The notes under the pieces were generated by a model that was not told the origin of the DNA, made no database searches, and worked only from the letters and a program-made list of their open reading frames with translations. A program made the translations under genes and the position numbers. DNA of 64,000 nt from Intestinimonas butyriciproducens (GTDB lineage: Bacteria > Bacillota > Clostridia > Oscillospirales > Oscillospiraceae): positions 310,001 through 374,000 of the forward strand of contig NZ_CP011524.1 in assembly GCF_004154955.1 (NCBI RefSeq), given 5' to 3'. Below, in pieces: positions 48,863-57,637 of this stretch. Numbering within the stretch: the stretch's first letter is position 1; the number at the start of each line of letters is the position of its first letter.

Positions 48863-49855
48863 ATGCCGAAAAAAATCATGAATCTGCCCGAGGACTGCGT
48901 CAGCGAGGCCATGGAGGGCTTCCTGGCCGCCAACAAAGACTATGTACAGGTGGAGGGTGCCTCCGCCATCCGGGTCCGCAACCTCAAGGACAAACCCGCC
49001 ATGATCGTGGGCGGCGGCAGCGGCCATGAGCCCATGTTCGGCTATTTTGTGGGAGAAAATCTGGCCGACGCCTCCGTGGCCGGCAGCGTGTTCACCTCCC
49101 CCGACCCCGGCAGCATCCTTCAGGCCGCCCAGGCCGTGGACCGGGGCAAGGGTATCCTCTTCGTCTACGGCAACTATTCCGGCGACAACATGAACTTTGA
49201 CATCGCAGGTGAGATGCTGGGCGATATGGATATCCCGGTAAAGACCGTGCGGGTGTGGGACGACGTGGCCTCCGCGTCCAAGGAGAACTACCTGGACCGC
49301 CGGGGCATCGCCGGCAACGTGCTGGTCATCAAGATCGCCGGCGCCGCCACCGCCTCGGGGCTGGACCTGGAGGAGGCCTACCGGGTGGCCTGCAAGGCCC
49401 GGGACAACGTGTACAGCATCGGCGTGGGCCTCTCCGGCGCCACTATCCCCGGCGAGGATAAGCCTATCTTTACCCTGGCCGACGACGAGATGGAGTACGG
49501 CTTGGGCATCCACGGCGAGCCGGGCGTCCGCCGGGTGAAGCTCCAGACCGCGGACGAGATTGTGGAGGAGCTGGTGGAGAAGATCCTGGAGGACTCCGGC
49601 ATCCAGGCCGGGGACACCGTGTGCACCCTGGTCAACGGCCTGGGCGCCACCCCCCCGCTGGAGCTGTACGTCATGAACCGCAAGCTGGCTCGGCTCCTCC
49701 AGGAGAAGGGCATTCAGGTCCACGATATGGACGTGGGCACCTACGTCACCTCCCTGGAGATGGCGGGAGCCTCCGTCACCATCCTGAAGCTGGACGACGA
49801 ACTGAAGAACTATTACGATATGCCCTGCCGCTCCCCCTACTACAAGAAGGGCTGA
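48863..49855 (+). CDS. DhaK-like ketose-binding kinase subunit
   Basis: This 330-residue subunit binds the ketose as a covalent hemiaminal to a His, here in GLGIHGEPGVRR. The second active-site His is in GGGSGHEPMFG and the Asp in LFVYGNYSGDNMNF. All three match dihydroxyacetone kinase. ATG 48863 is 10 bases after dhaL; GTG 48854 is an alternative. Gene company with tetrose-phosphate-type isomerases suggests erythrulose rather than dihydroxyacetone. Confidence 0.93.
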   Translation: MPKKIMNLPEDCVSEAMEGFLAANKDYVQVEGASAIRVRNLKDKPAMIVGGGSGHEPMFGYFVGENLADASVAGSVFTSPDPGSILQAAQAVDRGKGILFVYGNYSGDNMNFDIAGEMLGDMDIPVKTVRVWDDVASASKENYLDRRGIAGNVLVIKIAGAATASGLDLEEAYRVACKARDNVYSIGVGLSGATIPGEDKPIFTLADDEMEYGLGIHGEPGVRRVKLQTADEIVEELVEKILEDSGIQAGDTVCTLVNGLGATPPLELYVMNRKLARLLQEKGIQVHDMDVGTYVTSLEMAGASVTILKLDDELKNYYDMPCRSPYYKKG

Positions 49856-49885
49856 GGGGCGCGGGGGCAAAGGAGAGATTCCGCC

Positions 49886-50341
49886 ATGACCATCGTAGTG
49901 GGCTGCGACAACGCGGCCGTCGAGTTAAAGAACACCCTGATCGCCTGCCTGAAGGAGCAGGGGGTCACGGTGGAGGACGAGGGGTGCATGGACGCCTCCG
50001 ACCCCACCGTCTACCCCCTTGTGGCCAAGCGGGTGTGTGAGAACATCATCCGCAGCGGCTACGCCAAGCGGGGGGTGCTGGTGTGCGGCACCGGCATCGG
50101 CATGTGCATCACCGCCAACAAGTTCCCCGGCATCCGGGCCGCGGTGGGCCACGACTGTTTCTCCGCCGAGCGGTCCATCCTCTCCAACAACGGCAATGTC
50201 CTCTGCTTCGGCGCCCGGGTCATCGGGCCGGAGCTGGCCAAGAAGATCCTCAGGGAGTGGATCACCCTGGAGTTTCAGGACGGCTCCTCCACCCCCAAGG
50301 TACAGGCCATTCTCGACATCGAGCGCGAGAACATGAAGTGA
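49886..50341 (+). CDS. RpiB/LacAB-family sugar-phosphate isomerase
   Basis: This 151-residue aldose-ketose isomerase starts IVVGCDNAAVELKNTL, where classical RpiB has SDHAG, and keeps the catalytic Cys in GVLVCGTGIGMCITANK. In tetritol pathways an RpiB relative (EryI) interconverts D-erythrulose-4-phosphate and D-erythrose-4-phosphate. The altered N-terminal motif fits a non-ribose substrate. The gene is 30 bases after dhaK. Confidence 0.92.
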   Translation: MTIVVGCDNAAVELKNTLIACLKEQGVTVEDEGCMDASDPTVYPLVAKRVCENIIRSGYAKRGVLVCGTGIGMCITANKFPGIRAAVGHDCFSAERSILSNNGNVLCFGARVIGPELAKKILREWITLEFQDGSSTPKVQAILDIERENMK

Positions 50342-50345
50342 GCGG

Positions 50346-51140
50346 GTGACGCAGGTGAAAGGGAAAAAGGTCTACCTGGGCACCAACACCAAGATGTACA
50401 AGGGCGTGGCCGACACGGCGTCCTACCTGGAGGAACTCTGCCGCCTGACCGGCGACCTGAGCCGGGAGGCGCTGGAGCTCTTCGTCATCCCATCCTTCAC
50501 CGCCCTGGAATCCGCCCGGCGCTGCGCGCCGAGGGAGCTGGTACGGCTGGGCGGACAGAATATGGGCTGGGCCGGGGAGGGCCCCTACACCGGCGAGATC
50601 TCCCCCAAAATGCTGCTGGAGGTGGGGGCCGACATCGCCGAGCTGGGTCACTCCGAGCGCAGGCATGTGCTGGGGGAGACGGACGAGATGGTGAACCGCA
50701 AGGTCCTGTGCGCGGCGGAATACGGGCTCACCGCCCTGCTGTGCATCGGAGAGACCGCGGAGGAGAAGGCGCGTGGACTGGCCGACGAGGTGCTCCGCAC
50801 CCAGCTCAAGGCGGGGCTCTACGGCCTGGGCGCCGGGGGCGCGGAGCGGCTCTGGGTGGCCTATGAGCCCGTCTGGGCCATCGGAGAGCACGGCGTGCCC
50901 GCCACCAAGGAGTACGCCGAAGCGCGCCACGACACCATCCGGCGCACCCTGACGGAGCTCTACGGCGAGCAGGCGGGTCAGGCGGTGCCCCTCCTCTACG
51001 GGGGGAGCGTCAACCCGGACAACGCCGTGGGTCTGATCCGGATGGAGAACATCGACGGGCTGTTCATCGGGCGCAGCGCCTGGGACGCCCGGAAATTCAA
51101 CGCCATCATCCGGGATGTGCTGGCCGCCGCAGACGGCTGA
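50346..51140 (+). CDS. Triosephosphate isomerase-family protein
   Basis: This 264-residue TIM barrel keeps catalytic Lys (GTNTKMYKG), His (AELGHSERRHVLGE) and Glu (VAYEPVWAIG), and the phosphate loop LLYGGSVNPDNA. The usual NWKMN reads NTKMY, a change seen in catabolic paralogues such as EryH/LerI that act on erythrulose phosphates. The start is GTG 50346 or GTG 50355 with a weak ribosome-binding site, and it is only 4 bases after rpiB. It is the last gene before a terminator. Confidence 0.92.
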   Translation: MTQVKGKKVYLGTNTKMYKGVADTASYLEELCRLTGDLSREALELFVIPSFTALESARRCAPRELVRLGGQNMGWAGEGPYTGEISPKMLLEVGADIAELGHSERRHVLGETDEMVNRKVLCAAEYGLTALLCIGETAEEKARGLADEVLRTQLKAGLYGLGAGGAERLWVAYEPVWAIGEHGVPATKEYAEARHDTIRRTLTELYGEQAGQAVPLLYGGSVNPDNAVGLIRMENIDGLFIGRSAWDARKFNAIIRDVLAAADG

Positions 51141-51173
51141 GCCAAACAAGAGAGAAGAGAGAAGCGCGTGTGA

Positions 51174-51214
51174 AAGGCCCGCGGCCTCCCCGCATCGGGG
51201 AGACCGCGGGCCTT
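51174..51214. terminator. Terminator between convergent genes
   Basis: AAGGCCCGCGG pairs with CCGCGGGCCTT, with an inner CTCCCCG/CGGGGAG stem. Confidence 0.85.
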
Positions 51215-51236
51215 CGTGTGCCATAAGAGGAAGGCG

Positions 51237-52670
51237 TCAAAAAGTGTTCAGGCGGCGGTAGAGCTTGCTGCGGGAGATCCCCAGCAGTTCGGCCGCCTTC
51301 TTTTTGTTCCCGTGGGCCCGCACCAGGGCGTCCACGATCTGTTGCCGCTCGATCCGGCTGGCCTCACTGACCACATCCGGCGCGGAGGCGGCCTCCGGAA
51401 CGGGGACCGGATGGGTGGAGGACCCGGCCGCCGCCCCGGAGGGAGAGACAGGGGGCCGGCCGGGCACGCCCCGGATCAGGCGGGAGATATCCTGCTCCCG
51501 GATAAAATCCCCGTCGCTGAGGACCACCGACTGCTCCACCACATTGCGGAGCTGACGCACATTCCCGGGCCAGTCGTAACGCTCCATCAGGGAGAGCGCA
51601 CCGGGCGCGAGACACTTGTGAGAGTGATATTTCTGGTTGAGTTTGTGGAGGAAGAAGTCCGCCAGCAGCGGTACGTCTCCCGTCCGCTCCCGCAGCGGCG
51701 GGATGCGAAGCTGGATGACCTCCAGGCGGTAATACAGGTCCTCCCGGAAGAGCCCTTGCTCCACCATGGACGGGATGTCCCGGTTGGTGGCCGAGATGAT
51801 GCGGATATCCAGATGGGTGGGCTCGGTGCCACCCACCCGGATGATCTCCTGATTCTCCAGCACCCGCAGCAGCTTGACCTGGAGCTCCAGGGGGATGTCC
51901 CCCACCTCGTCCAAAAAGACCGTACCGCCGTTGGCGGCCTCGAAAAGGCCCGTTTTTCCCTTCCGCATGGAGCCGGTGAAGGCCCCCTCCACATAGCCGA
52001 AGAGCTCCGACTCCAGCAGGGAAGGGGACATCATGGGAATGCACACCGGCACAAAGGGCTTACCGGAACGGGCGCTGCGCTCATGGATGTGCCGGGCCAT
52101 CAGGTCCTTGCCCACGCCGGATTCCCCCGTGAGCATCACCGCCGTGTCCGCCTTGGCCACTCGGTCCGCCGTCACGATGCTCCGCCGCATGGCCTCGCTC
52201 TGGTAGATGGTCTGGGGGCCGGACCGAAGCCGGTTCTTCAGCTCGGCCACCTCTCCCCGGTAGTAGGCCACCTGATGGCGGAGAAGCTCCACCTCGTGGT
52301 CGATGCTGGCGGGCTTGAGGGAGTGACACAGGGCATACTCCACCTCGCCCTGCTCATTGCGGAGCAGCTTGGTCTCGGTGTAGACGGGAAAGCCGTCCTT
52401 GGACTCCGAGAGCTCCCCGCAGTCCTTCCCCTCCGCCAGCGCCTTCAGGCTGGGAGAGCGGTCGTAGTACTTCTCCGCCACCAGGTCATAGGCGCTCTTG
52501 TGCCTCAGGTCCTCCGCCTCCAGGCCCATATCGGTCAGAAAGGCATCGGAGGCGAAGATAAAGTTCCCGTCCGCGTCGATGAGCATGATGGGGGCCAGAC
52601 GCCCCACCTCCAGCAGGATCTTTTGATAAAACCGTGCCTTTTCCTCTGCGCCCAGCCTGAAAAATTCCAC
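51237..52670 (-). CDS. Sigma-54-dependent transcriptional activator (PAS-AAA+-Fis)
   Basis: This 477-residue enhancer-binding protein has an N-terminal PAS domain (about 20-115) and a coiled linker. Its complete AAA+ domain shows Walker A GESGVGKD, the sigma-54 contact loop EGAFTGSM, Walker B GTVFLDEVGD and an arginine finger region. A Fis-type helix-turn-helix (about 440-475; NKKKAAELLGISRSKLYRRL) ends it. The start is GTG 52670 after AAAGGGGG. It is divergent from the CoA operon at 53089, whose promoter is a -24/-12 site. Confidence 0.96.
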   Translation of the reverse strand: MEFFRLGAEEKARFYQKILLEVGRLAPIMLIDADGNFIFASDAFLTDMGLEAEDLRHKSAYDLVAEKYYDRSPSLKALAEGKDCGELSESKDGFPVYTETKLLRNEQGEVEYALCHSLKPASIDHEVELLRHQVAYYRGEVAELKNRLRSGPQTIYQSEAMRRSIVTADRVAKADTAVMLTGESGVGKDLMARHIHERSARSGKPFVPVCIPMMSPSLLESELFGYVEGAFTGSMRKGKTGLFEAANGGTVFLDEVGDIPLELQVKLLRVLENQEIIRVGGTEPTHLDIRIISATNRDIPSMVEQGLFREDLYYRLEVIQLRIPPLRERTGDVPLLADFFLHKLNQKYHSHKCLAPGALSLMERYDWPGNVRQLRNVVEQSVVLSDGDFIREQDISRLIRGVPGRPPVSPSGAAAGSSTHPVPVPEAASAPDVVSEASRIERQQIVDALVRAHGNKKKAAELLGISRSKLYRRLNTF

Positions 52671-52771
52671 GCCGCCTGCCCCCTTTGTCCTATGTCCAAA
52701 CCGCAGTCCGGCTGTTCCAGTCCATTATGACATGTCAGGAGGGAAAAAATCAACCGCTCCACCACGTCGGC

Positions 52772-52816
52772 CTGTCCACGTGTTTCAATATGTGTCAAAA
52801 GTGTCCTGTTCTGTGC
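52772..52816. promoter_or_regulatory. Candidate enhancer site 1: phased TGTC words
   Basis: TGTC or near-TGTC words start at 52773, 52783, 52793, 52802 and 52812, about one helical turn apart. They are the inverse of the GRACAC words of site 2. Confidence 0.6.
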
Positions 52817-52872
52817 CGGATGGGGTGAGACAAAGCAAAAAAAGACCTTGCCGGCCGGGCGCCTCCGGCCTG

Positions 52873-52918
52873 GAACACATTCGGACACGGCGGCGGATAC
52901 CCGGACACATCAGAACAC
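52873..52918. promoter_or_regulatory. Candidate enhancer site 2: phased GRACAC words
   Basis: GAACAC (52873), GGACAC (52883), GGACAC (52903) and GAACAC (52913) lie on exact 10-base steps with one step unoccupied. It ends about 85 bases before the -24 element, a normal enhancer distance. Confidence 0.72.
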
Positions 52919-53001
52919 GGAAATCTCCTTTATTTTGGGAAAACAGGGGGAGAACAGCGCCGAAAACAAAAAGAAAATCGGCGATCTGCACAAATTTCGA
53001 G

Positions 53002-53019
53002 TTGGCATGAACCTTGCAT
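53002..53019 (+). promoter_or_regulatory. Sigma-54 promoter (-24/-12)
   Basis: TTGGCATGAACCTTGCAT matches TGGCAY-N5-TTGCW with GG and GC 12 bases apart. Transcription should start near 53029, giving a 60-base leader with GGAGGAGGG before the CoA-transferase gene. Confidence 0.93.
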
Positions 53020-53088
53020 GATAGCAGGTGTGACGCAACCGGACCGGAAGGTTCGGACAGATCCAATTTCTAGGAGGAGGGTATTCCT

Positions 53089-54273
53089 ATGAGCAATCAT
53101 CTGGAGGGAATCCGGGTCGTGGAGCTGGGCACCCATGTGGCCGTGCCCAAGGCGGCCCGGATCATGGCGGACTGGGGCGCGGAGGTCATCAAGGTGGAGC
53201 CCCCCAAGGGGGAGCCCTGGCGCTATGTGGGGCCCGGCTACGAGATGCCGGCCGGGCCGGACAACAATCCCATCTTCGAGGTGGAAAACATCAACAAAAA
53301 GAGTGTGGCCCTGAATTTGAAAACCCCCGAGGGCCAGGCCGCCATGAAGACACTCATCCGGAGCGCCGACGTATTCATTACCAACACCCGCACCAAGGCC
53401 CTGGAGAAGCTGGGGCTGAGCTATGAGGCTCTCCGGGAGGAGTGCCCGGGCCTCATCTATGTCCACTTCGGCGCCTTCGGTCAGAAGGGGCCGGAAAAGG
53501 ACTTCCCCGGCTTTGACATCGCCTCCTTCTGGGCCAAGAGCGGCACCCTGGTGGAGTGGACCCTGGCCGACGACAAGCCCTTCAAGCCCCAGCCCGGCTT
53601 TGGCGACGGCGCCTGCGGCGCCATCATGCTGGACGGTATCCTGGCGGCCCTCATCAAGCGGGGACGCACCGGCAGGGGCGAGCACATCCAGACCTCCCTT
53701 TACTCCGCCGCCCTGTGGTACAACAGCATCGGTCTCATCTGCGGTCAGCCCCGGTACGGGCTGAAATTCCCCAAGGAGATCCACACCGACCCCCTGGTGC
53801 CCCCCTACAAGAGCAAGGACGGCTACTGGGTGATGGCATCCAGCCCCTCCTGGAGCGATCTCTATCCCAAGGTGTTCCGGCTCATCGGCCTGGAGTCCTA
53901 CATCGGCGATCCCATGCTCCACGAGCGGGATGCCGCCCGGGCCAATTACCACAAGGTCTGCGCCCTCATCGCAGAGGCCTGGGGCAGGATGACCGCAGAC
54001 GAATTGATGAGCGCCTTCTCCCAAAACGGCATCGTCTGTTCCCGGCTGCTGGGGCCCAACGAGCTCTATGACGACGAGCAGGCCTGGGCCAACGACTACC
54101 TCACCCGGGTCACGCTGGAGAACGGCGACGACCTGGTGGTGCCCCGGGTGCCCGTCCAGTTCGGTGATGAGGAGCCCCCCGCTCAGCGCATCGCCCCCGC
54201 CCTGGGCGCGGACACCGAAGAGGTCCTGACCGGCCTGGGTTACACCCGGGAGCAGATTGCCGCCCTGAAATGA
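53089..54273 (+). CDS. CaiB/BaiF-family CoA-transferase, altered nucleophile position
   Basis: This 394-residue protein is a class III CoA-transferase by fold (LEGIRVVELGTHVAVPKAAR, then IMADWGAEVIKVEPP; later YVHFGAFGQKGPEKDFPGFD). Where its relative at 41040-42230 has GQYIDVSMVDSLV, this one has GEHIQTSLYSAAL, so the expected catalytic Asp aligns with Ser by eye. It may use another residue or be a partner protein. It is the first gene of the sigma-54 operon, which resembles caiBDA of carnitine metabolism in content. Confidence 0.9.
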   Translation: MSNHLEGIRVVELGTHVAVPKAARIMADWGAEVIKVEPPKGEPWRYVGPGYEMPAGPDNNPIFEVENINKKSVALNLKTPEGQAAMKTLIRSADVFITNTRTKALEKLGLSYEALREECPGLIYVHFGAFGQKGPEKDFPGFDIASFWAKSGTLVEWTLADDKPFKPQPGFGDGACGAIMLDGILAALIKRGRTGRGEHIQTSLYSAALWYNSIGLICGQPRYGLKFPKEIHTDPLVPPYKSKDGYWVMASSPSWSDLYPKVFRLIGLESYIGDPMLHERDAARANYHKVCALIAEAWGRMTADELMSAFSQNGIVCSRLLGPNELYDDEQAWANDYLTRVTLENGDDLVVPRVPVQFGDEEPPAQRIAPALGADTEEVLTGLGYTREQIAALK

Positions 54274-54332
54274 CACCCGCGGCCGGCCCCTCCGGGCGCC
54301 GGTCCCAATAAAATGTAGAGAGAGGGATTTTT

Positions 54333-55661
54333 GTGACGGGTATTCCTGCGGTATTGATTTTGCTGGTCTGCGTCATCATCTTTATCTATCTGTGTTATCA
54401 GGGGTTCCCCCCAACGGTGATGGCGCCCATTATGGCCATGGTGGTCCTGCTGACCGCCGGTATGGATGTGTACGACGGCATGACCGGCGCCTATATGACC
54501 GGCGCCACCAATTTCATCAAGAATTATTTCCTCATGTTCCTCACCGGCGCTGTCTTTGCCAATCTGATGGCAGCCAGCGGCGCGGCCCGTTCCATCGGAC
54601 TGGCCCTGGCCAAGCTGGCCAAAAAGTTTCCCGGCCATGAGACCTACGCCGCTCTGTGGTGCTGCGTGCTGGTGGGCGTGGTCATCACTTACGGAGGCGT
54701 GATGATCTTTGTGGCCTTCTTCACCATCATTGCCATCGTCAAGGAGATGTATGAGGAGCTGAACGTGCCGTGGAAGATGTACACTGTGGGCGCCTTCGGC
54801 ACCGCCGCCCTGTCCATGACCATGATCCCCGGCTCCCCCTCCGCCAACAACGCCGTGGCCGCCGGCTGGTTGGGCACCAACGCGATGTCCGGACCTGTGC
54901 TGGGACTGTTCGCCGTGGTCCTTTCCATCCTTTTCGGCCATGTCTATTTCACCATCCAGGTCAGGAAGATCAAGGCCAGCGGCGAGGGCTTTCTCCCCAC
55001 GGGAAAAGGGATCTCCGAAGTGCAGTTTGAAAATCCGGAACCCATGAATCTGCTGGCTGCGCTGCTCCCCTCCATCGTACTCCTCGTCGTCCTCAACGTC
55101 CTGGATATGGGCGTCACCATCGCCTGCTTTGTGGGCATCGTGGTGGCCCTTGTCGACTTCGGCCTGGTCCAGAAGCGGTTCCGCCTCAAGGAGGCCATCG
55201 CCCTGATGGGGACCGGTACCAGCCAGGCCATCAATTCCGGCTTCGTTACCGCCATGGTCATCGGCTTTGGAAGCTGCGTGGCCGCCACTGCCGGCTATGC
55301 CTGGATCATCGAGAAGCTCTTCAATCTCCCGGGCCCCGCCGAGTATCAGATCGTCATCGCCGTGGCCATCGCCGCCGCCATGTCCGGCTCCCCCTCCGGC
55401 GGCCTGAACATCGCCCTGGAGAATTTGGGCCAACACTTCCTGGAACTGGGCATCAATCCCGGCGTCATCCACCGTATCTCCGTGGTGGCCTCCGGCAGCC
55501 TGGACTCCCTGCCCAGCTGCGCCACCCTGATCAACGAGTTCAATCAGGCACGCCTCACCCAGAAAGAGGCCTATTTTAACATGTTCTGGCTCAACACCGT
55601 CTGGCCCCTGGTCCTGTGCTTTATCCTGGCGTTTCTGTCCTCCACATTCGGCATCTGCTGA
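54333..55661 (+). CDS. GntP/CitMHS-like carboxylate permease
   Basis: This 442-residue transporter has about twelve helices, with repeats such as MIPGSPSANNAVAAGWLG and MSGSPSGGLNIAL, typical of gluconate/organic-acid permeases. The start is GTG 54333 after AGAGAGAGGG. Placed between the CoA-transferase and crotonase genes, it probably imports the organic acid that the operon degrades. The substrate is unknown. Confidence 0.88.
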   Translation: MTGIPAVLILLVCVIIFIYLCYQGFPPTVMAPIMAMVVLLTAGMDVYDGMTGAYMTGATNFIKNYFLMFLTGAVFANLMAASGAARSIGLALAKLAKKFPGHETYAALWCCVLVGVVITYGGVMIFVAFFTIIAIVKEMYEELNVPWKMYTVGAFGTAALSMTMIPGSPSANNAVAAGWLGTNAMSGPVLGLFAVVLSILFGHVYFTIQVRKIKASGEGFLPTGKGISEVQFENPEPMNLLAALLPSIVLLVVLNVLDMGVTIACFVGIVVALVDFGLVQKRFRLKEAIALMGTGTSQAINSGFVTAMVIGFGSCVAATAGYAWIIEKLFNLPGPAEYQIVIAVAIAAAMSGSPSGGLNIALENLGQHFLELGINPGVIHRISVVASGSLDSLPSCATLINEFNQARLTQKEAYFNMFWLNTVWPLVLCFILAFLSSTFGIC

Positions 55662-55685
55662 CATCACCAAGGAGATGAATGTTCT

Positions 55686-56468
55686 ATGGAATACAAAAAG
55701 ATCCTCTATGAGGTGAGGGACGGCGTGGCCGTCATCACCATCAACAGCCCCAAGACCCTCAACGCCATCACCGATGAGATCATCGAGGAGCTCTACCAGG
55801 CCATCACCGCCGCGGAGGCCGACGACGGGGTGCGGGTGATGGTCCTCACCGGCGCGGGCAAGGCATTCTGTGCCGGGGGAGAGCTGGGCTCTTTCCGGGA
55901 AGGGCTGGAGAACGGGACCCTGGATATGGCGGCCAACATGCGCAATTCCTCCCGGCTGCCGGTGGCCATCAAGACCTCCGGAAAGCCGGTCATTGCCGCC
56001 GTGCGGGGTGCCGCCGCCGGAGCGGGGTGCAGCCTGGCGCTGTGCTGCGACTTCTGCTTCGCTGCCGACAACGCCAAATTCATCGAAGCATTTGTGGGTG
56101 TGGGGCTGCTGCCCGACACCGGCGGGCTCTACGCCCTGGCCAAGGCGGTGGGCGACGCCCGGGCCGTCCAGATGTGCATGACGGGCGAGCCCGTGAGTGC
56201 TGAAAAGGCCCTGGAGTACGGCATTGCCTACCGGGTGGTGCCTGAGGCGGAGCTGGAGGAGAAGGTCATGAAGTTTGCCCTCCGACTGGCGGCGGGCCCC
56301 TCCAGCTGCTACAGGGCCGTCAAGCGGATGGAGTGGGAGACCGGCTGGAAGGACTTTGGGGACTACATGGCCCTGGAGCAGGAGTTCCAGGCCGAATGCG
56401 CCGCCTCCCCCAACTTCCGGGAGGGCGTGTTTGCCTTCCTGGAAAAGCGCCCCCCAAAATTCCAGTGA
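55686..56468 (+). CDS. Enoyl-CoA hydratase/isomerase (crotonase) family enzyme
   Basis: This 260-residue crotonase has oxyanion-hole segments AFCAGGELGSF and AAAGAGCSLALCCD, and the active-site region FVGVGLLPDTGG. It could hydrate or dehydrate a CoA thioester, as CaiD does for carnityl-CoA. It lies 24 bases after the permease and 23 bases before the acyl-CoA dehydrogenase. AAGGAGATGAA supports the start. Confidence 0.93.
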   Translation: MEYKKILYEVRDGVAVITINSPKTLNAITDEIIEELYQAITAAEADDGVRVMVLTGAGKAFCAGGELGSFREGLENGTLDMAANMRNSSRLPVAIKTSGKPVIAAVRGAAAGAGCSLALCCDFCFAADNAKFIEAFVGVGLLPDTGGLYALAKAVGDARAVQMCMTGEPVSAEKALEYGIAYRVVPEAELEEKVMKFALRLAAGPSSCYRAVKRMEWETGWKDFGDYMALEQEFQAECAASPNFREGVFAFLEKRPPKFQ

Positions 56469-56491
56469 CCGACCCGAAAGGAGATACTGCC

Positions 56492-57637
56492 ATGAGCGGA
56501 TATGTTTTGACTGAGATGCAGAAGGACCTGCAAAAGTTTGCCCGGGATTTTGCCCAGAAGGAGCTGGGCCCCATTGCCGCCGAGATCGACCGCACCCACG
56601 GGCCCTTCCCCGTGGAGGTGTTCCGGAAGTTCTGCGACGCCGGCTTCAACACCATGTTCCTGCCTGAGGCTTATGGCGGACAGGGCTTCGGCGCCTTCGA
56701 CATGGTGCTGGTGAACGAAGAATTCGCCAAAGTGGACGCGGGGTTCATCTGCAGCGCCACCACCGGAGAGTTCGGCATCGAGCCGGTGATGCTCTTCGGG
56801 ACCGAGGAGCAAAAGCACTACTACATGGACTTCCTCCTCAACGGCAAGCTGGGCGCCTTTGCCCTCACCGAGCCCGACGCCGGCAGCGACGCCGGAGCCA
56901 CCCGCACCGCTGCGGTGCGGGATGGGGACGACTACATCCTCAACGGCCGAAAGTGCTTCATCACCAGCGGCGGTCTGGCCGACGTGTACACCGTGTTCGC
57001 CACGGTGGACCGCAGCCTGGGCACCAAGGGCATCACCTGTTTCATCGTGGAAAAGGACCGGCCCGGCGTGTCCGTAGGCAAGGCCGAGGACAAGATGGGC
57101 ATGGTGCTCTCCAACACCACCGATCTCCTCTTTGAGAACGTCCGTATCCCTGCCAAGAACCGGGTGGGCGAGGAGGGCAAGGGCTTCAAGATCGCCATGA
57201 CCTGCCTGGACCGCAGCCGGGGGGTGAATTCCTACGGCGCCCTGGGCATCGCCCAGCGGGCCATTGACGAGAGCGTGGCCTATGCCAAACAGCGCAAGAC
57301 CTTCGGCAAGCCCATCATCGCCCACCAGATGGTGCAGGGGCTGCTGGCGGATATGGAGATCCAGACCACCGCCGCCCGGGCCCTGCTGTGGCACTGCGCC
57401 CGGATGGTGGACGAGGGAGTCTACGACTCCAAGCTGGGCACCGTCACCAAGGCTTTCATCAGCGACGCGGCCATGCAGGTGACCACCAATGCGGTGCAGG
57501 TACTGGGCGGCTACGGCTACTCCCGGGAATATCCGGTGGAGAAGCTGATGCGGGATGCCAAACTGTGGCAGATCTTTGAGGGCACCAACCAGGTCCAGCG
57601 CATGGTCATCGCCGGGGCCATGGCCGCCGGGAAATGA
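56492..57637 (+). CDS. Acyl-CoA dehydrogenase
   Basis: This 381-residue FAD enzyme has FALTEPDAGSDAGATRT, YILNGRKCFITSGG and the catalytic-Glu motif WQIFEGTNQVQRM. In a CoA-transferase/crotonase operon it may reduce an enoyl-CoA, as CaiA reduces crotonobetainyl-CoA, or oxidise an acyl-CoA. GAAAGGAG fixes ATG 56492. Its stop overlaps the next gene by 4 bases. The ETF partner must be encoded elsewhere. Confidence 0.95.
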   Translation: MSGYVLTEMQKDLQKFARDFAQKELGPIAAEIDRTHGPFPVEVFRKFCDAGFNTMFLPEAYGGQGFGAFDMVLVNEEFAKVDAGFICSATTGEFGIEPVMLFGTEEQKHYYMDFLLNGKLGAFALTEPDAGSDAGATRTAAVRDGDDYILNGRKCFITSGGLADVYTVFATVDRSLGTKGITCFIVEKDRPGVSVGKAEDKMGMVLSNTTDLLFENVRIPAKNRVGEEGKGFKIAMTCLDRSRGVNSYGALGIAQRAIDESVAYAKQRKTFGKPIIAHQMVQGLLADMEIQTTAARALLWHCARMVDEGVYDSKLGTVTKAFISDAAMQVTTNAVQVLGGYGYSREYPVEKLMRDAKLWQIFEGTNQVQRMVIAGAMAAGK

